Assembly (NCBI GenBank): GCA_030373325.1
Contig: JAUCZB010000006.1
Coordinates: forward strand, 62,001 to 126,000
Length of the DNA stretch: 64,000 nucleotides
Source: Cyanobium sp. CZS25K
Lineage (GTDB): Bacteria > Cyanobacteriota > Cyanobacteriia > PCC-6307 > Cyanobiaceae
Direction of reading: 5' to 3'
The notes under the pieces are model-generated. The model saw only the letters and a list, made by a program, of their open reading frames with translations. It was not told the origin of the DNA and made no database searches. A program made the position numbers and the translations under genes. Positions 36,084-44,648 of the stretch are shown in pieces (position 1 is the stretch's first letter; the number at the start of each line of letters is the position of its first letter).

Positions 36084-37163
36084 ATGTCCAACGCCACAAC
36101 CACCGAACCCAACACCATCCATCCCCCGATCGTGGAGTCCCACGACCAACCCCGCGTGCTCTGCTTCGGCGAAGCCCTGATGCATCGCATCAACAATCCC
36201 GAAGCCGATACCGAAAACAAGGCGAACACCACGGATCGTCCGGGGGGCGCCCCGGCCAGCGTGGCCTGCGGGGTCACCCGCCTGGGAACCCCGGCCAGCT
36301 TCCTGGGCCGGATCGTCGCCGATCCGGTTGGCCAGCAACTGCTGGCGCTGTTCGAGCGACGGCAGGTGAGCACGCCGGCGCTGCAGACGGATCCGCAACG
36401 TCCGACACGTGTGGCCCGTCTGAAAAAGGTGCCCGGCGGGGATCTTTGCCTCGACGACTTCCTGGGCGACCTGGGCCAGGGCTTCGCCGACAGCGCCGTG
36501 GTTCCCGCCACGCTGGCTGAATCGGTGAAGCCCCTGCTCGGGGAAGCCCGCTGGCTGCTCGTCAGCACCAATACCCTCGTCAGTGGCCTGAGCGCCATGG
36601 CGCTGGATCTGCTGCTCAAGAGGGCCACGGCCCAGGGCCTCGGCATCGCCCTGGACATCGATTGGTGCCCCGTTTTCTGGGGTCTCGCTCCGGATGCGGG
36701 CCCATCGGCCGAAGTGCTGCGCCGTTTCCGGCCCCTCGGCGAGAAGGCCACCCTGATCCTCGCTTCCGCAGAGGAAGCCGAGAGCTTCTTCGGCAGCGCC
36801 GATCCCGCGACCCTTCACGGCGCCCTGGCCAAACGCCCGGCCGTCCTGGTGACGGACCGCAAGGGAACCGTGCGCTGGTGCCTGGGGGGTCGCCAAGGCA
36901 CCCTGTTGCCCGCCGAGGAGAGCGCTCCCAGCCATCCCCTGGGCGTCCGTGAAGCCTTCACAGCAGCCCTGCTGGATGGTCTCTGCCGCCGGCCGGAGCT
37001 GCTCGACGCTCCGGCACCGGGCGGTGCTGGCGTCGCCGGACCCGGTCCGATCGAAGAGCTGCTGCGCTTTGCCTCGGCCTGCGCCACCCTCGTGGGCCGC
37101 ACCGAAGGGGCGATCGAGCCCCAGCCCGGGCGCGAGACCGTGAAGGCGTTCCTCAACGCCTGA
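36084..37163 (+). CDS. PfkB-family (fructokinase-like) protein lacking the GAGD catalytic motif
   Basis: A 359-residue protein with the ribokinase/PfkB fold: CFGEALMHRI (25-34), PGGAPASVACGVTRLG (53-68), FLGRIVADPVGQ, LASAEEAESFFG and VTDRKG. The usual second signature (DxxGAGDAF) reads HPLGVREAFTAALL at 284-297, so the catalytic aspartate is replaced by glutamate and the anion-hole glycine by arginine. The substrate-binding aspartate of GEALID is also changed (ALMH). It is probably inactive as a sugar kinase, like the plastid FLN proteins, or acts on something else. A ~20-residue polar extension precedes the fold. Confidence 0.8.
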   Translation: MSNATTTEPNTIHPPIVESHDQPRVLCFGEALMHRINNPEADTENKANTTDRPGGAPASVACGVTRLGTPASFLGRIVADPVGQQLLALFERRQVSTPALQTDPQRPTRVARLKKVPGGDLCLDDFLGDLGQGFADSAVVPATLAESVKPLLGEARWLLVSTNTLVSGLSAMALDLLLKRATAQGLGIALDIDWCPVFWGLAPDAGPSAEVLRRFRPLGEKATLILASAEEAESFFGSADPATLHGALAKRPAVLVTDRKGTVRWCLGGRQGTLLPAEESAPSHPLGVREAFTAALLDGLCRRPELLDAPAPGGAGVAGPGPIEELLRFASACATLVGRTEGAIEPQPGRETVKAFLNA

Positions 37164-37211
37164 TCACCAACCTCCCCTCAAGGCGCTCCGCAACCGGCCT
37201 TCTTGTCCCCT

Positions 37212-37238
37212 GCCCCCTGGCTTCTGTCGGGGGGCTTT
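37212..37238. terminator. Hairpin terminator between convergent PfkB-like and proB genes
   Basis: GCCCCC and GGGGGC form a 6-bp GC stem with a 12-nt loop followed by TTT, 49 bp after the PfkB-like stop and 14 bp before the end of proB. It could serve either gene. Confidence 0.5.
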
Positions 37239-37251
37239 GTGGTGCGAAACC

Positions 37252-38415
37252 TCAGGAGGCCAGGCAGGTGAGCACCAGCTGATCGCGGTGCACCACCGCA
37301 TCCCCCACGTCCCCCAGCCGGCGCCGCACCTCCTCGCTGCTCAGGCCCATGATCTGGCGCAGCTCCTCGCTGCTCAGGGTGCTCAGGCCCCGGCCCAGTT
37401 CGCGGCCATCGCTGGCCAGCACCCGCACCGCCTCGCGCCGCGAGAAGTTTCCCTCCACCTGGCGGATGCCCACCGCCAGCAGGGAGGCCCCCTGCTGCAG
37501 CAGGGCCCGCTCGGCGCCCGCATCCACCCGCACGCTGCCCTTCACCAGCAGGGCATGGGCGAGCCAGCTCTTGCGGTCGGCCAGGGGGGTGGAGCTGGGC
37601 TGGAACACCGTGCCCACCTTCTCGCCGGCGAACAGGGCGTCGAGCACCGCCGGATCTCGGCCGTCGGCCAGGCGCACCCGGATGCCGCTGGAGGTGGCGA
37701 TGCGGGCCGCCGCCAGCTTGGTGGTCATGCCGCCGGTGCCCCACTGGCCGCCGCCTTCGGCCACGTGGCTGAGGCGCTCCAGCTCGGCCAGATCCCTCAC
37801 CTCCTCGATCGGGCTGGCCTGGGCGTCGGTGCGGGGATTGCCGGAATAGAGGCGGTCCACGTCGGTGAGCAGCACCAGTTCATCGGCGCCGATCGCCACC
37901 GCCACCAGGGCCGAGAGGGTGTCGTTGTCGCCGAAGCGCAGTTCGTCGGTGGCGAGGGTGTCGTTCTCGTTCACCACCGGCAGAACCCCCCACGCCAGCA
38001 GCTGCTCCAGGGTGCGGCAGGCATTCTGATACCGGCGCCGGGAGGCCAGATCGCTGCGGGTGAGCAGCACCTGGGCCACCGCCAGACCCCGCACGGCGAA
38101 GGCCTCCTGGTAGAGGGCCATCAGCTGGCCCTGGCCCACGGCGGCGGCCGCCTGCAGGGCCACCACCTCGGTGGGGCGCTTGCTGAAGCGAAGGGCCTCG
38201 CAGCCCAGGCCCACCGCCCCGCTGGTCACCAGGGCCAGCTGGTCGCCCCGGCGCTGCTGACGGCCGAAGCTGGCGGCCAGATCGGCGATCACCGCCGCGG
38301 TGGAGCGCCCGGGGCTGCCCCTCAGCAGGCTGGTGCCCACCTTGATGACGCGCCGCCGTCCAGCGCCGGAGCCCACCACCGGCCCGGAGGTTGGCGTTGT
38401 GCCGGACATCGCCAT
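37252..38415 (-). CDS. proB: Glutamate 5-kinase
   Basis: A 387-residue enzyme for the first step of proline synthesis. RRVIKVGTSLL, VTSGAVGLG, NENDTLATDELRFGDNDTLSALVA and WGTGGMTTKLAAARIA are diagnostic of the amino-acid kinase domain. A C-terminal PUA domain follows (after about residue 285). The ATG at 38415 overlaps the upstream stop as TGATG, so it is translated with yqeG. Confidence 0.94.
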   Translation of the reverse strand: MAMSGTTPTSGPVVGSGAGRRRVIKVGTSLLRGSPGRSTAAVIADLAASFGRQQRRGDQLALVTSGAVGLGCEALRFSKRPTEVVALQAAAAVGQGQLMALYQEAFAVRGLAVAQVLLTRSDLASRRRYQNACRTLEQLLAWGVLPVVNENDTLATDELRFGDNDTLSALVAVAIGADELVLLTDVDRLYSGNPRTDAQASPIEEVRDLAELERLSHVAEGGGQWGTGGMTTKLAAARIATSSGIRVRLADGRDPAVLDALFAGEKVGTVFQPSSTPLADRKSWLAHALLVKGSVRVDAGAERALLQQGASLLAVGIRQVEGNFSRREAVRVLASDGRELGRGLSTLSSEELRQIMGLSSEEVRRRLGDVGDAVVHRDQLVLTCLAS

Positions 38416-38924
38416 CAGCCCGGAACCGATCCCACCCAGCGGGCCATGCGCAACTCCAGATTCTGCAGCCGGTCCTGGCGGCAGGGTTCGCCGTCGGGAT
38501 CGATCGGCTTCACCAGCACGGTGAACAGACCCATGCGGTTGCCCACCAGCACATCGGTGAACAGCCGATCACCCACCAGGGCCACCTGGGCAGGGGGCAG
38601 ATCCAGCTCCTTCAGCACCCGGCGCAGGGCCGCGCGCCGCGGCTTGCCCGCCGAAGCGGTGTAGGGAAGACCCATGGTGTCGGCCACCGCACCGATGCGG
38701 CGACGGGAGGGGTTGTTGCTGAGCAGATGCAAGGGCATGCGCTCGCGGGCGTGGCGCAGCCAGAGCTCGGCCTGAAGCGGCATGGTGGCCTGGCGACGGG
38801 GCAACAGGGTGCGGTCCACGTCGAGGACGAGGGCGCGAATGTCACGGTCGATCAGCTCCTGCAGCGGCAGGTGGGCCAGGGAGGTCCCCAGCAGCCAGTC
38901 GGGCGTGAGCAGATCGCGCAGCAT
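38415..38924 (-). CDS. YqeG-family HAD (IIIA) phosphatase
   Basis: A 169-residue HAD protein. LVLDVDRTLLP (nucleophile Asp near 35), LLSNNPSR (motif II), SAGKPRR (Lys, motif III) and LVGDRLFTDVLVGN (motif IV) are complete. The YqeG family is a DxD phosphatase group of poorly known substrate (phosphatidylglycerolphosphate phosphatase in some relatives). It is coupled at both ends (TGATG) with DUF3727 upstream and proB downstream. Confidence 0.85.
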   Translation of the reverse strand: MLRDLLTPDWLLGTSLAHLPLQELIDRDIRALVLDVDRTLLPRRQATMPLQAELWLRHARERMPLHLLSNNPSRRRIGAVADTMGLPYTASAGKPRRAALRRVLKELDLPPAQVALVGDRLFTDVLVGNRMGLFTVLVKPIDPDGEPCRQDRLQNLELRMARWVGSVPG

Positions 38925-39472
38925 CAGTCGTCGCTCTCCCGATCGTCGAGCTCCGCCTCGATACGGGGCTGGACCCGCTCGAACTCCTCCCCCTCCACCA
39001 TCACCGCCTCGGCCCCGTCCATGCGGGCCACCACGAAGAAGGGATCCAGGGGAATGTAGAGGCCGTACTCCTCATCGCCGGCCATGAAGCTCACCAGCAG
39101 TTCATAGGTCTCGCTGTCATCATCGGCCTCCTCGTCCTCGAGCTCATCGGGGTCCGGCTCCTCGAGTTCACCGCTGACGGTGAGGGTGACGGCCGAACGC
39201 ACCAGGGTGAGGTCGTGCTCCTGCAGCACCACATCGGCCACCGAAAGGACCGGCTCGGTGGCATCGAGGGTCTCGATCAGTTCGGGGTCGTCGTCCTCCG
39301 TCAACCGGAACAGGCAGACCGGGGTGTCCACCGGCGTCAGCAGGGCGTAGTCGTGCCCATCGAGGGGGATCAGCTGCTCCAGGAAACAGAGAAGCTGGCG
39401 GCCGCTGCCGTCCCTGACCTGCACGGTGGGCACATCGCCGGAACCCGTCATCGCAGGGGGGTCGGAGGCCAT
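38924..39472 (-). CDS. DUF3727-family acidic protein
   Basis: A 182-residue, very acidic protein (EEPDPDELEDEEADDDSE stretch near 105-125). Two similar halves, each with a ~LL..P.D....L pattern (LLTPVDTPVCLFRL; YGLYIPLDPFFVVARM), fit the DUF1292/DUF3727 cyanobacterial family of unknown role. The start at ATG 39472 gives MASDPPAMTG; the longer upstream frame overlaps ruvX. It sits between ruvX and yqeG. Confidence 0.75.
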   Translation of the reverse strand: MASDPPAMTGSGDVPTVQVRDGSGRQLLCFLEQLIPLDGHDYALLTPVDTPVCLFRLTEDDDPELIETLDATEPVLSVADVVLQEHDLTLVRSAVTLTVSGELEEPDPDELEDEEADDDSETYELLVSFMAGDEEYGLYIPLDPFFVVARMDGAEAVMVEGEEFERVQPRIEAELDDRESDD

Positions 39473-39491
39473 GGGAGAGGAGCAGGTGTCC

Positions 39492-40010
39492 TCAGAATGA
39501 AGCAGCGTTGGCCCGAGTGCCCACGGCGAGGGCCGCCGGCATGACCGGATCGGCAGGGATCGCCGGGCTGGCCAGCGGTTCAGGGCCCTGCCGCAGCCAT
39601 TGCTCCAGCAGCAGCGCCGCCGCCGCACTGTCGAGACGGCCGCTGCGATCGCCATGCAGGCCGAAGCGTTCGCCGGCCTCCCAGCTGCTGGCGTGCTCGT
39701 CCACCCAGGCCAGGGGCAGGGGCTGGCCGAGGGCCTGCAGGGCCCTGGCGAGACGGAGGCCATAGCGGCGGCAGTGAATCCCCTGGGCGGTGGGCCGCTG
39801 GCCGGCATCAAGGGGCACCCCCACCACCAGCGCTTCCACCCGCCGCTGGCGCACCAGGGCCAGCAGCTGGCTCAGGTCAGCCTGAAAGTCGCCACGGGCC
39901 AGGGCCGGCAGCGGGGACACGGTGCAGCCGAGGGGATCGCAGCCGGCCAGGCCGATGCGGCGCCGACCCACATCGAGGGCGAGCACCGACCGCGGCCGTG
40001 GAGGTGCCAT
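39492..40010 (-). CDS. ruvX: RuvX/YqgF-family Holliday-junction resolvase or rRNA 5'-end nuclease
   Basis: A 172-residue RNase H-like nuclease. ALDVGRRRIGLAGCDPLG (catalytic Asp), VVGVPLD, and the late DEHASSWEA and LDSAAAALLLEQWL (last Asp) are typical. YqgF is needed for 16S rRNA 5' maturation in E. coli; a recombination role is also proposed. The ATG at 40010 directly abuts the previous stop. Confidence 0.88.
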   Translation of the reverse strand: MAPPRPRSVLALDVGRRRIGLAGCDPLGCTVSPLPALARGDFQADLSQLLALVRQRRVEALVVGVPLDAGQRPTAQGIHCRRYGLRLARALQALGQPLPLAWVDEHASSWEAGERFGLHGDRSGRLDSAAAALLLEQWLRQGPEPLASPAIPADPVMPAALAVGTRANAASF

Positions 40011-41165
40011 TCAGCTCGGCAGCGGGGCCGTGGGCAGACTGCCGAGGGGACCGCTGGGGGTGGGCATGGGCCGACGCCGTGGCTGCAGCTGCTCCAGCAC
40101 CGCTTCGATGCGGCGCGCCGCCCGCTGGGCCGGCTGGCCCTCCTGGCGCCGCCAGACGCTACGGGCCATCAGCACCTCCTCGCCGTGGGCTTCGGCTCCC
40201 AGGGCCTGCAACCACCCCTGCCGGTCGCCGTCGCTCACCTCACAGCGCAACCAGAGGCTGCTGCCCCGTTTGGCGATCCGATGCAAAAGCGACTCGGCCG
40301 CCGGACCGAGCAGATGCCCCCAACCCGGATGGATGCTCAGCTCCACCGCCTGGCCGCCGCCGGGGTGCTCATCGAGCCAGCGCACACCGGCCACCGCCTC
40401 ATTGCGCACGGCATCGACCAGCATCCAGCCCTGGCTGCGGCTCTGGTCGAGCAGATCTTCGATGCGGCGATCCTGCAGCTGCCGCAGATGGGCCGGACAG
40501 GTGGCCTGCTCCAGGTGCCACAGCAACGCGGCGCTGCGGCGGTTGAGCTGACGCAGCTGAAGATCGGCGGGCGGGAGGGGGGCGGGGCGATCCGCCGCTG
40601 GCTGCCAGCGCCACAACCGATCGGTGCGCTGGGGCTGAAAGCCCTGCTCCCGCAGGGTGGCCAGCCGGGGGGTGTCGAGGCTGGAGGCGGTGGCGATCCA
40701 GCTGGCGGCCCCCTTGACCCTGCCGATGGCCTGGCGCAGAAGATCCCCGGCCAGGGCCGCCCTGCCGGGGGCCAGGGAGTCTGGGGAGGACCCTTCCGTG
40801 GCGGCCAGCGCCAGGCGCAGATGCTGCACCTGCCAGCAGCTGCCGCTGCGGTTGAGCCGGCGGGTGACGATCAGCCCCAGGGCCTGCTGGCGCGTGAGCC
40901 CCTGGCGCTGCAGGGCCACCAGCACCTGGGCCGCCAGGGGCCGGCGCCTGACCACCGCCGTCAGCAGCTTCTCCGGCAGGGCCAGCAACAGCGAACGCTG
41001 CAGCAGCGGCTGCAGGGGAAGGAAGGCCGGGTCGTCAAGCAGGGGCAGGTGCCAGCCCTGGAGCGGCTGCACCGTCCAGCTGGGGGAGGTTCTGCCCTGG
41101 GCAGGCACTGGCACGGCAGGCACTGGCACGGCAGACGACGGTGGGGGAAGGGAAGCGGAACGCAA
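40011..41165 (-). CDS. Probable GNAT-fold protein, conserved cyanobacterial type
   Basis: A 384-residue protein. The last ~200 residues (LRQLNRRSAALLWHLE, VDAVRNEAVAGVRWLD, AVELSIHPGWGHLLGPAAES, EVLMARSVWRR) have the order of strands seen in acetyltransferases of the GNAT fold. The first ~190 residues are helical with no recognised domain. The start is uncertain: TTG at 41165 is first in frame, and the first 25 residues are Pro/Val-rich. It is directly followed by ruvX. Confidence 0.5.
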   Translation of the reverse strand: MRSASLPPPSSAVPVPAVPVPAQGRTSPSWTVQPLQGWHLPLLDDPAFLPLQPLLQRSLLLALPEKLLTAVVRRRPLAAQVLVALQRQGLTRQQALGLIVTRRLNRSGSCWQVQHLRLALAATEGSSPDSLAPGRAALAGDLLRQAIGRVKGAASWIATASSLDTPRLATLREQGFQPQRTDRLWRWQPAADRPAPLPPADLQLRQLNRRSAALLWHLEQATCPAHLRQLQDRRIEDLLDQSRSQGWMLVDAVRNEAVAGVRWLDEHPGGGQAVELSIHPGWGHLLGPAAESLLHRIAKRGSSLWLRCEVSDGDRQGWLQALGAEAHGEEVLMARSVWRRQEGQPAQRAARRIEAVLEQLQPRRRPMPTPSGPLGSLPTAPLPS

Positions 41166-41200
41166 ACGGCGCCACAGGCAGCGGCGACGTTGAAGCGATT

Positions 41201-42379
41201 CTACGTGGGACGCACCAGGACAAGAGGCGTGCGTTCGTTGGCATTGCCGGCGGGATTGGGGCGCAGGGCCCGCATCAGCAGCCCCTCATCGGTGCCGCCG
41301 CTGGCGGCCAGCACCTTCACCCGTCCGAGATCGTTCACGTCCACCACCGCCACCGCCACGCCAAGAGCCGCGGCCATCCGCTCACACCAGGCCTCCGGTT
41401 GGTCCGGGCCCAGCACGATCGTCTGGTCGTAGGGGGGCGTGGTGCCGGTGATGTCATCGATCAGGCGGGCCTGCTCCCCCGCCAGGCGATAGAACCAGCC
41501 CTTGCTGCCCACCAGCTTCAGGGCGGTGCCCACCAGCCAGGCACCGAGCACCCTGGCGGGCCCGGACACATCGATCAGGGTCTGGAGGCCGCAGGCGGTG
41601 GCCAGGGAGCTGGTGGGGTGGAACACCCGGCACAGCAGGCGGGCCAGGAAGGAGGGCTCCACCGTGGAGGGGTGGTGATAGCGCCCCTGGATCACCGCCA
41701 GGGGGGTCTCGCCGATCGTGAGCACGTCACCGGGCTGGAGCAGCCCGTCGGTGTAACGCCTGAGCACCTCGAGCGGATCGTCGAGCACCCCCAGCAGATG
41801 GGTGCGCACCGGCAGCACCCGGCAGCCCTCCCCGTCACGCCAGGAGGGGGCCGCCGGATCGCCGGGTTCCGGCTTCTGCAGCGGCAACAGGATCCCCTGG
41901 CGCCGCTGCAGCCGCCCGAAAGGTCCGTAGTTCACCCACTGAATGTCCATCCAGAGGGTGTCGAGCACACTCTCCAGATCCAGCCCCGAAGGTCCGAACA
42001 GGTTGAGGCGGATGTGGGCGGCGGTGGTCTTGCGGCCCTTGACGATGTAGGCGGCCCAGTAGCCGTCGGGGCGGGCCTCCTCGTCAGGATGCCGGGGCGT
42101 GATGCACAGCTCGTGGCGCACCTGGGTGACATCGCTGCGGCCCAGCAAGGTGGGCACCACCGTGATCTCCGGCACCATCACCTCCATGCGCGGGTGGGGG
42201 TTGCGGATGCGGACCTCCCCGGTGATCTCCAGGCCCTGGGCCCGGCGTCGCACCTGGAAGGCGCCGGGCAGCAGCTGCAGGGGCGAGGCCGGCCGGAGGC
42301 GATGGCGCAGTTCGAGCACCACAAGCCCCAGACCGAGCAGCAGCAGCAGAACCAGCAGAAGGGAAACGGGGAACGGCAA
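41201..42379 (-). CDS. Membrane-anchored CofE-like (F420-0:gamma-glutamyl ligase-like) protein
   Basis: A 392-residue protein with one N-terminal helix (MPFPVSLLLVLLLLLGLGLV) and a soluble part that contains GDVLTIGETPLAVIQGR, IDVSGPARVLGAWLVG, TGTTPPYDQTIVLGPDQPE and AVVDVNDLGRVKVLA, features of the CofE-like family kept by cyanobacteria that make no F420. The reaction is therefore uncertain. A TTG at 42379 is the best start, placing the helix first. It is divergent from phoH (85 bp). Confidence 0.65.
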   Translation of the reverse strand: MPFPVSLLLVLLLLLGLGLVVLELRHRLRPASPLQLLPGAFQVRRRAQGLEITGEVRIRNPHPRMEVMVPEITVVPTLLGRSDVTQVRHELCITPRHPDEEARPDGYWAAYIVKGRKTTAAHIRLNLFGPSGLDLESVLDTLWMDIQWVNYGPFGRLQRRQGILLPLQKPEPGDPAAPSWRDGEGCRVLPVRTHLLGVLDDPLEVLRRYTDGLLQPGDVLTIGETPLAVIQGRYHHPSTVEPSFLARLLCRVFHPTSSLATACGLQTLIDVSGPARVLGAWLVGTALKLVGSKGWFYRLAGEQARLIDDITGTTPPYDQTIVLGPDQPEAWCERMAAALGVAVAVVDVNDLGRVKVLAASGGTDEGLLMRALRPNPAGNANERTPLVLVRPT

Positions 42380-42464
42380 GCCGATACGTCGAGGAATGTC
42401 CGGCCGGAGCGTAGAGGCAGACGCGGACCTAGTTTCGGCCCCATGGAACCGGCAGGTCACTGGC

Positions 42465-43844
42465 ATGCGCAAGACCTTCGTGCTCGACACCAATGTGTTG
42501 CTGCATGACCCCCAGGCCCTGAACCGGTTCGAGGACAACCAGGTGGTGATCCCGATCGAGGTGGTCGAGGAGATCGACCGCTTCAAGCGGGACCCCTCCG
42601 AGAAGGGCCGCAACGCCCGCCAGGTGTCACGCCTGCTCGACCAGCTGCGCCAGAAGGGCAACCTGGCCGAAGGGGTGCCCATCGACGCCATCAGCGGCGG
42701 CACCCTGAAGGTGGTGTTCTGCCGCAGCGAAACCCTGCGCCAGCTCCCCCCTGAGCTGAAGGCGGGCAACGGCGACAACAACATCCTGGCCGTGGCCCTG
42801 GAGCAAAGGCTGCAGGGGGTGGTGGGCAGTCAGCCGCCGGTGGTGCTCGTCACCAAGGACACCAACCTGCGCATCAAGGCCGATGCGGTGGGCCTGATCG
42901 CCCAGGACTACACCACTGACAAGGTGGACATGGCGGACCTCTACCCGGGCATCTGCGAGCGCTGGCTGAGCGCCGAGCAGATGGATCAGGTGAAGGTTGG
43001 CGAGGGTCTGCCGGCGGAGTCCCTCCCCGAGCAGCCGGAGCCTGTGTTGCCGCTGCAGGCGAACGAGGGGGTGACCCTGGTCGACCTGGCCCAGCCGGCC
43101 CACACCCTGCTGGCCCGCTACAACGGCCGCACGGCCACCCTGCAGCCGCTGCAGAGGACGCCCAAGGCCAAGATGGGTCGCATCCAGCCCCGCAACCGGG
43201 AGCAGACCTTCGCCCTCGACCTGCTGCTCGATCCGGCGGTGGCCCTGGTGACCCTGGTGGGCAAGGCCGGCACCGGCAAGACCCTGCTCGCCCTGGCGGC
43301 GGGCCTGCACCAGGTGGCGGATGAGCATCTCTACGAACGCCTGCTGGTGACCCGTCCGGTGATCTCCCTGGGCAAGGAGATGGGCTTCCTGCCCGGAGAT
43401 CTCGAGGAGAAGATGGCCCCCTGGATGCAACCCATCGTTGACAACCTCGACTTTCTCCTGGGGGGCGAGGAGGCCCAGCCTGTGCGGGGTGGGCATCGTC
43501 CCCCGCGCAGCAACTGGAGCGATCTCAAGGGCATGGGTCTGCTGGAGGTGGAGGCGATCAGCTACATCCGGGGCCGCTCGATTCCCCGCCAGTTCATGGT
43601 GGTGGACGAAGCCCAGAACCTCACCCCCCATGAGGTCAAGACGATCGTCACCCGGGTGGGCGAAGGCACCAAGATCGTGCTCACCGGAGACCCCTATCAG
43701 ATCGACAATCCCTACGTGGATGCCGAGAGCAATGGCCTCACCTGGCTGGTGGAGCGTTTCAAGGGCCAGGTGCTCTCCGGCCACATCACCCTGATGCGGG
43801 GCGAACGCTCCGAACTGGCGGAACTGGCGGCCAACCTGCTCTGA
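42465..43844 (+). CDS. PhoH-family protein with N-terminal PIN domain (PhoH2 type)
   Basis: A 459-residue RNase/helicase-type protein. Residues 1-150 are a PIN domain (FVLDTNVLLHDP, VEEIDRFKRD, NGDNNILAVA, LVTKDTNLRIKA) with the acidic nuclease residues. From about 245 the PhoH ATPase begins: TLVGKAGTGKTLL (Walker A), GKEMGFLPGDLEEKM, FMVVDEAQNLTPHE (Walker B) and VLTGDPYQIDNPYVD. PIN-PhoH proteins unwind and cleave RNA and are often linked to toxin-antitoxin loci; no antitoxin gene is visible here. Confidence 0.92.
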   Translation: MRKTFVLDTNVLLHDPQALNRFEDNQVVIPIEVVEEIDRFKRDPSEKGRNARQVSRLLDQLRQKGNLAEGVPIDAISGGTLKVVFCRSETLRQLPPELKAGNGDNNILAVALEQRLQGVVGSQPPVVLVTKDTNLRIKADAVGLIAQDYTTDKVDMADLYPGICERWLSAEQMDQVKVGEGLPAESLPEQPEPVLPLQANEGVTLVDLAQPAHTLLARYNGRTATLQPLQRTPKAKMGRIQPRNREQTFALDLLLDPAVALVTLVGKAGTGKTLLALAAGLHQVADEHLYERLLVTRPVISLGKEMGFLPGDLEEKMAPWMQPIVDNLDFLLGGEEAQPVRGGHRPPRSNWSDLKGMGLLEVEAISYIRGRSIPRQFMVVDEAQNLTPHEVKTIVTRVGEGTKIVLTGDPYQIDNPYVDAESNGLTWLVERFKGQVLSGHITLMRGERSELAELAANLL

Positions 43845-43850
43845 TCTCCT

Positions 43851-43876
43851 CCCGCAGGGCCCCCAGGGACTGCGGG
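43851..43876. terminator. Possible bidirectional terminator after phoH
   Basis: CCCGCAG and CTGCGGG form a 7-bp stem with a 12-nt loop between the convergent phoH and pilin genes. No T-run follows on either strand. Confidence 0.35.
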
Positions 43877-43877
43877 A

Positions 43878-44294
43878 TCAGGGCAGGAACTCGCAGAGCA
43901 TGGAGCCATCGGCCTCCACTGTGATTCTGGCCTGACGGTGGTTCACCGTCGCCGGTTGCCCCAGGCAAAGCACGCCCGATGCATCGCCAGACCAGGGCCG
44001 ACTGCTGATCAAACTGGCAGAGGTGTTGTCGCAGTTGAGGCTTCCACCGGAGGGCGGCTCCAACACAGTCGATAACCCAGACTTGTGAGCCACGGAGCAC
44101 TGTTCGGCAAAGGACACCGTTTCCAGAATGCTGGTGGAGGCCTCAGCCAAGACAAGGGTGCGGCGGTACTGGGGGAACACAATGGCGCTGAGAATACTGA
44201 TCACACTCACCACAATCATGAGTTCGAGCAGCGTGAAACCAGGCCTTCCGAGTGGGCGCAGGGACCTGCTTCTCCGGTGCGTCCCCCACGGCAC
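43878..44294 (-). CDS. Type IV pilin-like protein
   Basis: A 138-residue prepilin. The class III signal ends in PG|FTLLELMIVVSVISILSAIVFPQYRR: Gly at -1, Phe at +1 and Glu at +5, the PilD cleavage pattern. A soluble head follows with four cysteines (EQCSVA, NCDNTS, VLCLGQ, MLCEFLP) that could form two disulfides. The GTG at 44294 leaves a basic 19-residue leader; an ATG at 44369 would give an over-long one. It stands alone, not in a pilus cluster. Confidence 0.8.
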   Translation of the reverse strand: MPWGTHRRSRSLRPLGRPGFTLLELMIVVSVISILSAIVFPQYRRTLVLAEASTSILETVSFAEQCSVAHKSGLSTVLEPPSGGSLNCDNTSASLISSRPWSGDASGVLCLGQPATVNHRQARITVEADGSMLCEFLP

Positions 44295-44648
44295 CAGACA
44301 CCGCAAACGGACCGGCTGGCTGTCTCGAGCCGTCTGATCGCTGGTGCCCAAGGGTTGGAGGTGGTACATCTCAGGCCTGCCGCATGCCAGGCCCGGCAGC
44401 GACGAGAGCAGCTTCCTGTAGACAACCGATCCCTTCAAAGACGAACGCATAGGGCCTCAACAACAGGCTACTGGCGGAGCCGATCGGGAGATTCAGAGGC
44501 GACAACAGGGGCGTGATCAAGTCCGTAAGATATCCTCGGTAACCTGAACACCTTCGGCAAGCCCTGAAAGGTACTTTTTCAGGTGAATCGCTTCAGGTTT
44601 TCCTGCGGAGTTTACGGTCGATCCAGGGGAAATCAAGGTTTGGAATGC
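44295..44648. other. 354-bp gap between fumC and the pilin, with a hairpin at 44563-44583
   Basis: CCTGAAA and TTTCAGG pair at 44563-44583, 66 bp past the fumC stop, and may end that transcript, though no T-run follows. The rest is upstream DNA of the pilin gene, visibly less GC-rich. No other gene was found. Confidence 0.4.

Noticed and set aside
36084-37163. Working fructokinase
   Set aside because: Key catalytic motif residues are changed, so a plain fructokinase call would mislead.
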